Part shown: in pieces, positions 5,252 through 6,911 of the stretch | Layout of the letters: each line of letters starts with the position of its first letter | Position numbering within the stretch: position 1 is the stretch's first letter | Origin: Fimbriimonadaceae bacterium | Lineage (GTDB): Bacteria > Armatimonadota > Fimbriimonadia > Fimbriimonadales > Fimbriimonadaceae | Length of the DNA stretch: 6,911 bases | NCBI GenBank assembly: GCA_947447315.1 | Contig: CANFJD010000153.1 | Location: forward strand, 1-6,911 | Reading direction: 5' to 3' | Position numbers and translations under genes: made by a program | Notes under the pieces: model-generated | Seen by the model: only the letters and a program-made list of their open reading frames with translations | What the model was told of the DNA's origin: nothing | Database searches by the model: none

Positions 5252-6736
5252 TTACGAAACAGCTTGGAGCTTCTTCGCCTTTTCGCGAACGTCTTCCAGA
5301 CCACCGCAGTAAAGGAACGCCTGCTCGGGAATCTCGTCGAGGTTGCCATCGACCAGTTCCTTGAACGAAGACACCGTCTCGTCGATCGATACGTATCGAC
5401 CCACGTTACCGGTGAACTGCTCGGCCACGAAGAACGGCTGGCTCATAAAGCGCTCAATCTTTCGGGCGCGGGCAACCAGCAACTTGTCGTCGTCCGAAAG
5501 CTCGTCGATACCCAGAATCGCGATGATGTCCTGCAGTTCCTTGTATCGCTGCAGCGTCTGCTGCACACGGCGAGCAACGTCGTAGTGAGTCTCACCCACA
5601 ATGCGCGGATCCAGGTTCTTCGAAGTCGAAGCCAGCGGGTCTACTGCGGGGAACAGTCCCTTAGAAGCGATCGATCGCTCCAAGTAAACGTAAGCGTCAA
5701 GGTGCGAGAACGTCGTTGCCGGAGCCGGGTCAGATGGGTCGTCCGCCGGAACGTAAACCGCCTGTACCGAAGTAACGGAACCGTTCTTGGTGGAGGTGAT
5801 TCGCTCCTGCAGAGCACCCATTTCGGTGGCCAGCGTCGGCTGGTAACCCACGGCGCTGGGCATTCGTCCCAGAAGGGCCGATACTTCAGAACCCGCCTGT
5901 ACGAATCGGAAAATGTTATCAACGAAGATAAGGACGTCGCTTCCCTGAACGTCGCGGAAGTATTCCGCCATCGTCAGTGCGGTCAACGCTACTCGGAGAC
6001 GGGCTCCGGGCGGCTCGTTCATCTGACCGAACACCATTGCCGTCTTGTCCAAAACGCGCTTTTCGGTGCCGTCCTTATCGGTGAACTTCGCTTCGCCCAT
6101 TTCTAGCCAAAGGTCGTTTCCTTCGCGAGTGCGCTCACCCACGCCGGCAAACATAGCCACACCGGAGGCTTCCACCGCGATGTTTCGAATGAGCTCCTGA
6201 ATGGTAACCGTCTTACCCAGACCGGCACCACCGAACAAACCAATCTTTCCACCCTTGTTAAACGGAATCAGCAGGTCAACAACCTTCAGACCGGTGGGGA
6301 GGACTTCCACGCCGGTTGCCTGGTCGCTAAAGCTGGGTGCCAAGCGGTGAATCGGCAGTCGAGGCGCTTCGCTCAAAACGCGAGCCTGCTCGGCTCGAAC
6401 TTCGGCGGTCGGCGCATGCGGGCCGGTCTCCAAAATGTCAATCGGCTTGCCGGTGACGTTGAAAATGCGTCCGAGCGTGGCATCGCCAACCGGAACCATG
6501 ATCGGGCTACCGGTGTCGGTGGCCGTCATTCCGCGGCAAAGACCGTCGGTGGTGCTCAGGGCGATCGCGCGGACGACGTCATCGCCCAGGTGCTGAGCGA
6601 CTTCGCAAGTCACATCGATGTTGCGAGATTCATCCTTAATAATGACGGCGTTGAAGATTTCGGGCAGCTGATCGCTGGTGAATCGAATATCTACAACGGG
6701 GCCTACGACGGTGATAACTTGTCCGGTACCGGGCAT
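5252..6736 (-). CDS. atpD: F-type ATP synthase subunit beta
   Basis: This complete 494-aa beta subunit is the catalytic part of the F1 head, which makes or hydrolyses ATP at its interfaces with alpha and is driven by the rotating gamma shaft. The N-terminal beta-barrel (about 4-85) begins GQVITVVGPVVDIRF. The P-loop GGAGLGKT is at 169-176 (Leu where Val is usual), with Lys175 and Thr176. GVGERTREGNDLW carries the catalytic Glu201 and Arg202. Walker B ends at Asp273 (DVLIFVDNIFRF). The family signature PSAVGYQPTLATEMG is at 293-307. The adenine-stacking position in LFPAVDPLAST is Phe362 rather than the common Tyr. The DELSEED loop reads DELSDDD (411-417). Length is slightly above the usual 460-480, partly through a TDKDGTEKR segment at about 219-227. 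The start ATG has GAGG about 10 nt upstream. It is unusual in standing alone: atpC normally follows atpD, but here there is a terminator and a convergent gene, and no atp gene lies immediately upstream. Confidence 0.98.
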   Translation of the reverse strand: MPGTGQVITVVGPVVDIRFTSDQLPEIFNAVIIKDESRNIDVTCEVAQHLGDDVVRAIALSTTDGLCRGMTATDTGSPIMVPVGDATLGRIFNVTGKPIDILETGPHAPTAEVRAEQARVLSEAPRLPIHRLAPSFSDQATGVEVLPTGLKVVDLLIPFNKGGKIGLFGGAGLGKTVTIQELIRNIAVEASGVAMFAGVGERTREGNDLWLEMGEAKFTDKDGTEKRVLDKTAMVFGQMNEPPGARLRVALTALTMAEYFRDVQGSDVLIFVDNIFRFVQAGSEVSALLGRMPSAVGYQPTLATEMGALQERITSTKNGSVTSVQAVYVPADDPSDPAPATTFSHLDAYVYLERSIASKGLFPAVDPLASTSKNLDPRIVGETHYDVARRVQQTLQRYKELQDIIAILGIDELSDDDKLLVARARKIERFMSQPFFVAEQFTGNVGRYVSIDETVSSFKELVDGNLDEIPEQAFLYCGGLEDVREKAKKLQAVS

Positions 6737-6757
6737 GCGTGCTTGTCCTCAATGCGA

Positions 6758-6772
6758 GAAGGACGATCCTTC
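6758..6772 (-). promoter_or_regulatory. Short hairpin in the atpD leader
   Basis: GAAGGA and TCCTTC form 6-bp arms around a 3-nt loop, about 21 nt upstream of the atpD start codon. It lies between the proposed transcription start and the GAGG ribosome-binding site (about 10 nt before the ATG). It could stabilise the 5' end or tune translation, but it is short enough to be fortuitous. Confidence 0.3.
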
Positions 6773-6783
6773 CCCGGGATGGC

Positions 6784-6811
6784 AGTATACCAATTCCAAG
6801 CCTAATTCCAA
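6784..6811 (-). promoter_or_regulatory. Candidate promoter for atpD
   Basis: On the minus strand TTGGAA (6806-6811) and TATACT (6784-6789, five of six consensus bases) are 16 bp apart. This places the transcript start about 40 nt before the ATG. It supports atpD having its own promoter instead of being read from an upstream atp operon. Confidence 0.5.
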
Positions 6812-6856
6812 TCAACCAACGTCAGCCCCGTCTTCGTAAGCAACTAAAAGTCAGAA

Positions 6857-6882
6857 CCCTTCTCCCGTCTGAGGGAGAAGGG
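6857..6882. repeat. Strong inverted repeat, possibly interspersed repeat or terminator
   Basis: CCCTTCTCCC and GGGAGAAGGG are perfect 10-bp arms around a GTCTGA loop, followed on the plus strand by CAGGGATGAGGGTCCGG. This layout is very like a purine/pyrimidine-biased palindromic element scattered through the intergenic regions of many bacterial genomes. On the minus strand the stem is followed by TTCTGACTTTTAG, so it may also end transcription of a gene entering from the right. No open frame is evident in 6737-6911. Confidence 0.6.
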
Positions 6883-6911
6883 CAGGGATGAGGGTCCGGA
6901 AATCCCACAAA

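Noticed and set aside
5264..6106. 280-codon open frame on the plus strand
   Set aside because: It lies antisense to atpD, whose protein is unmistakable; the composition (Arg, Val, Leu, Ser-rich) is that of a shadow frame.
1..6911. Transposase, integrase, CRISPR array, tRNA or rRNA
   Set aside because: Both strands were read for these; no transposase or integrase motifs, no regularly spaced direct repeats and no cloverleaf or rRNA-like sequence were found.

Overview
The window reads as a chromosomal stretch from a moderately GC-rich, free-living bacterium. Housekeeping genes flank a more A/T-rich accessory block. The phylum cannot be fixed from one window. Secreted and stalk-domain-like proteins plus a lone ATP synthase beta gene would suit Armatimonadota (Fimbriimonas-like) or a similar deep-branching group, but that is a low-confidence guess.

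Layout, left to right. (1) 1-162 (+): the last 53 codons of a Gfo/Idh/MocA-type oxidoreductase. Its stop overlaps the stop of the convergent gene in a shared TTAA. (2) 159-970 (-): a two-gene module of a 74-aa helical protein followed by a nucleotidyltransferase-fold protein. The second gene is broken by a one-base frameshift in a CCCCGGGG run and has also lost the first Asp of its D-x-D motif. (3) 971-1218: no gene, but a detached copy of a palindromic repeat that also forms the 3' ends of the next two genes. (4) 1219-4075 (-): a secreted 178-aa protein, a transglutaminase-like protein, and a 229-aa protein joined to it by an ATGA overlap. After a 201-bp gap comes a second 229-aa paralogue (about 49% identity by hand count, no gaps). 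(5) 4076-4232: a divergent promoter region with a perfect 9+9 bp inverted repeat just upstream of the rightward gene. (6) 4233-5192 (+): an exported protein with two beta-rich domains. (7) 5197-5235: a perfect 17-bp stem that serves as a bidirectional terminator. (8) 5252-6736 (-): a complete F1 ATP synthase beta gene (atpD), standing alone with no atpC after it. (9) 6737-6911: the atpD promoter and leader, and a strong inverted repeat near the right edge.

The most interesting part is 1074-4075. It holds an exported protein, a cysteine-protease or transglutaminase-like protein, and tandem paralogues that share a nearly identical 3' tract. Duplicated partner genes behind a candidate enzyme are compatible with an effector/inhibitor set, but this is inference. 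The shared tract could equally reflect a palindromic repeat captured as coding sequence, or gene conversion. A hairpin at the junction of the first two genes suggests either translational coupling or a split gene.
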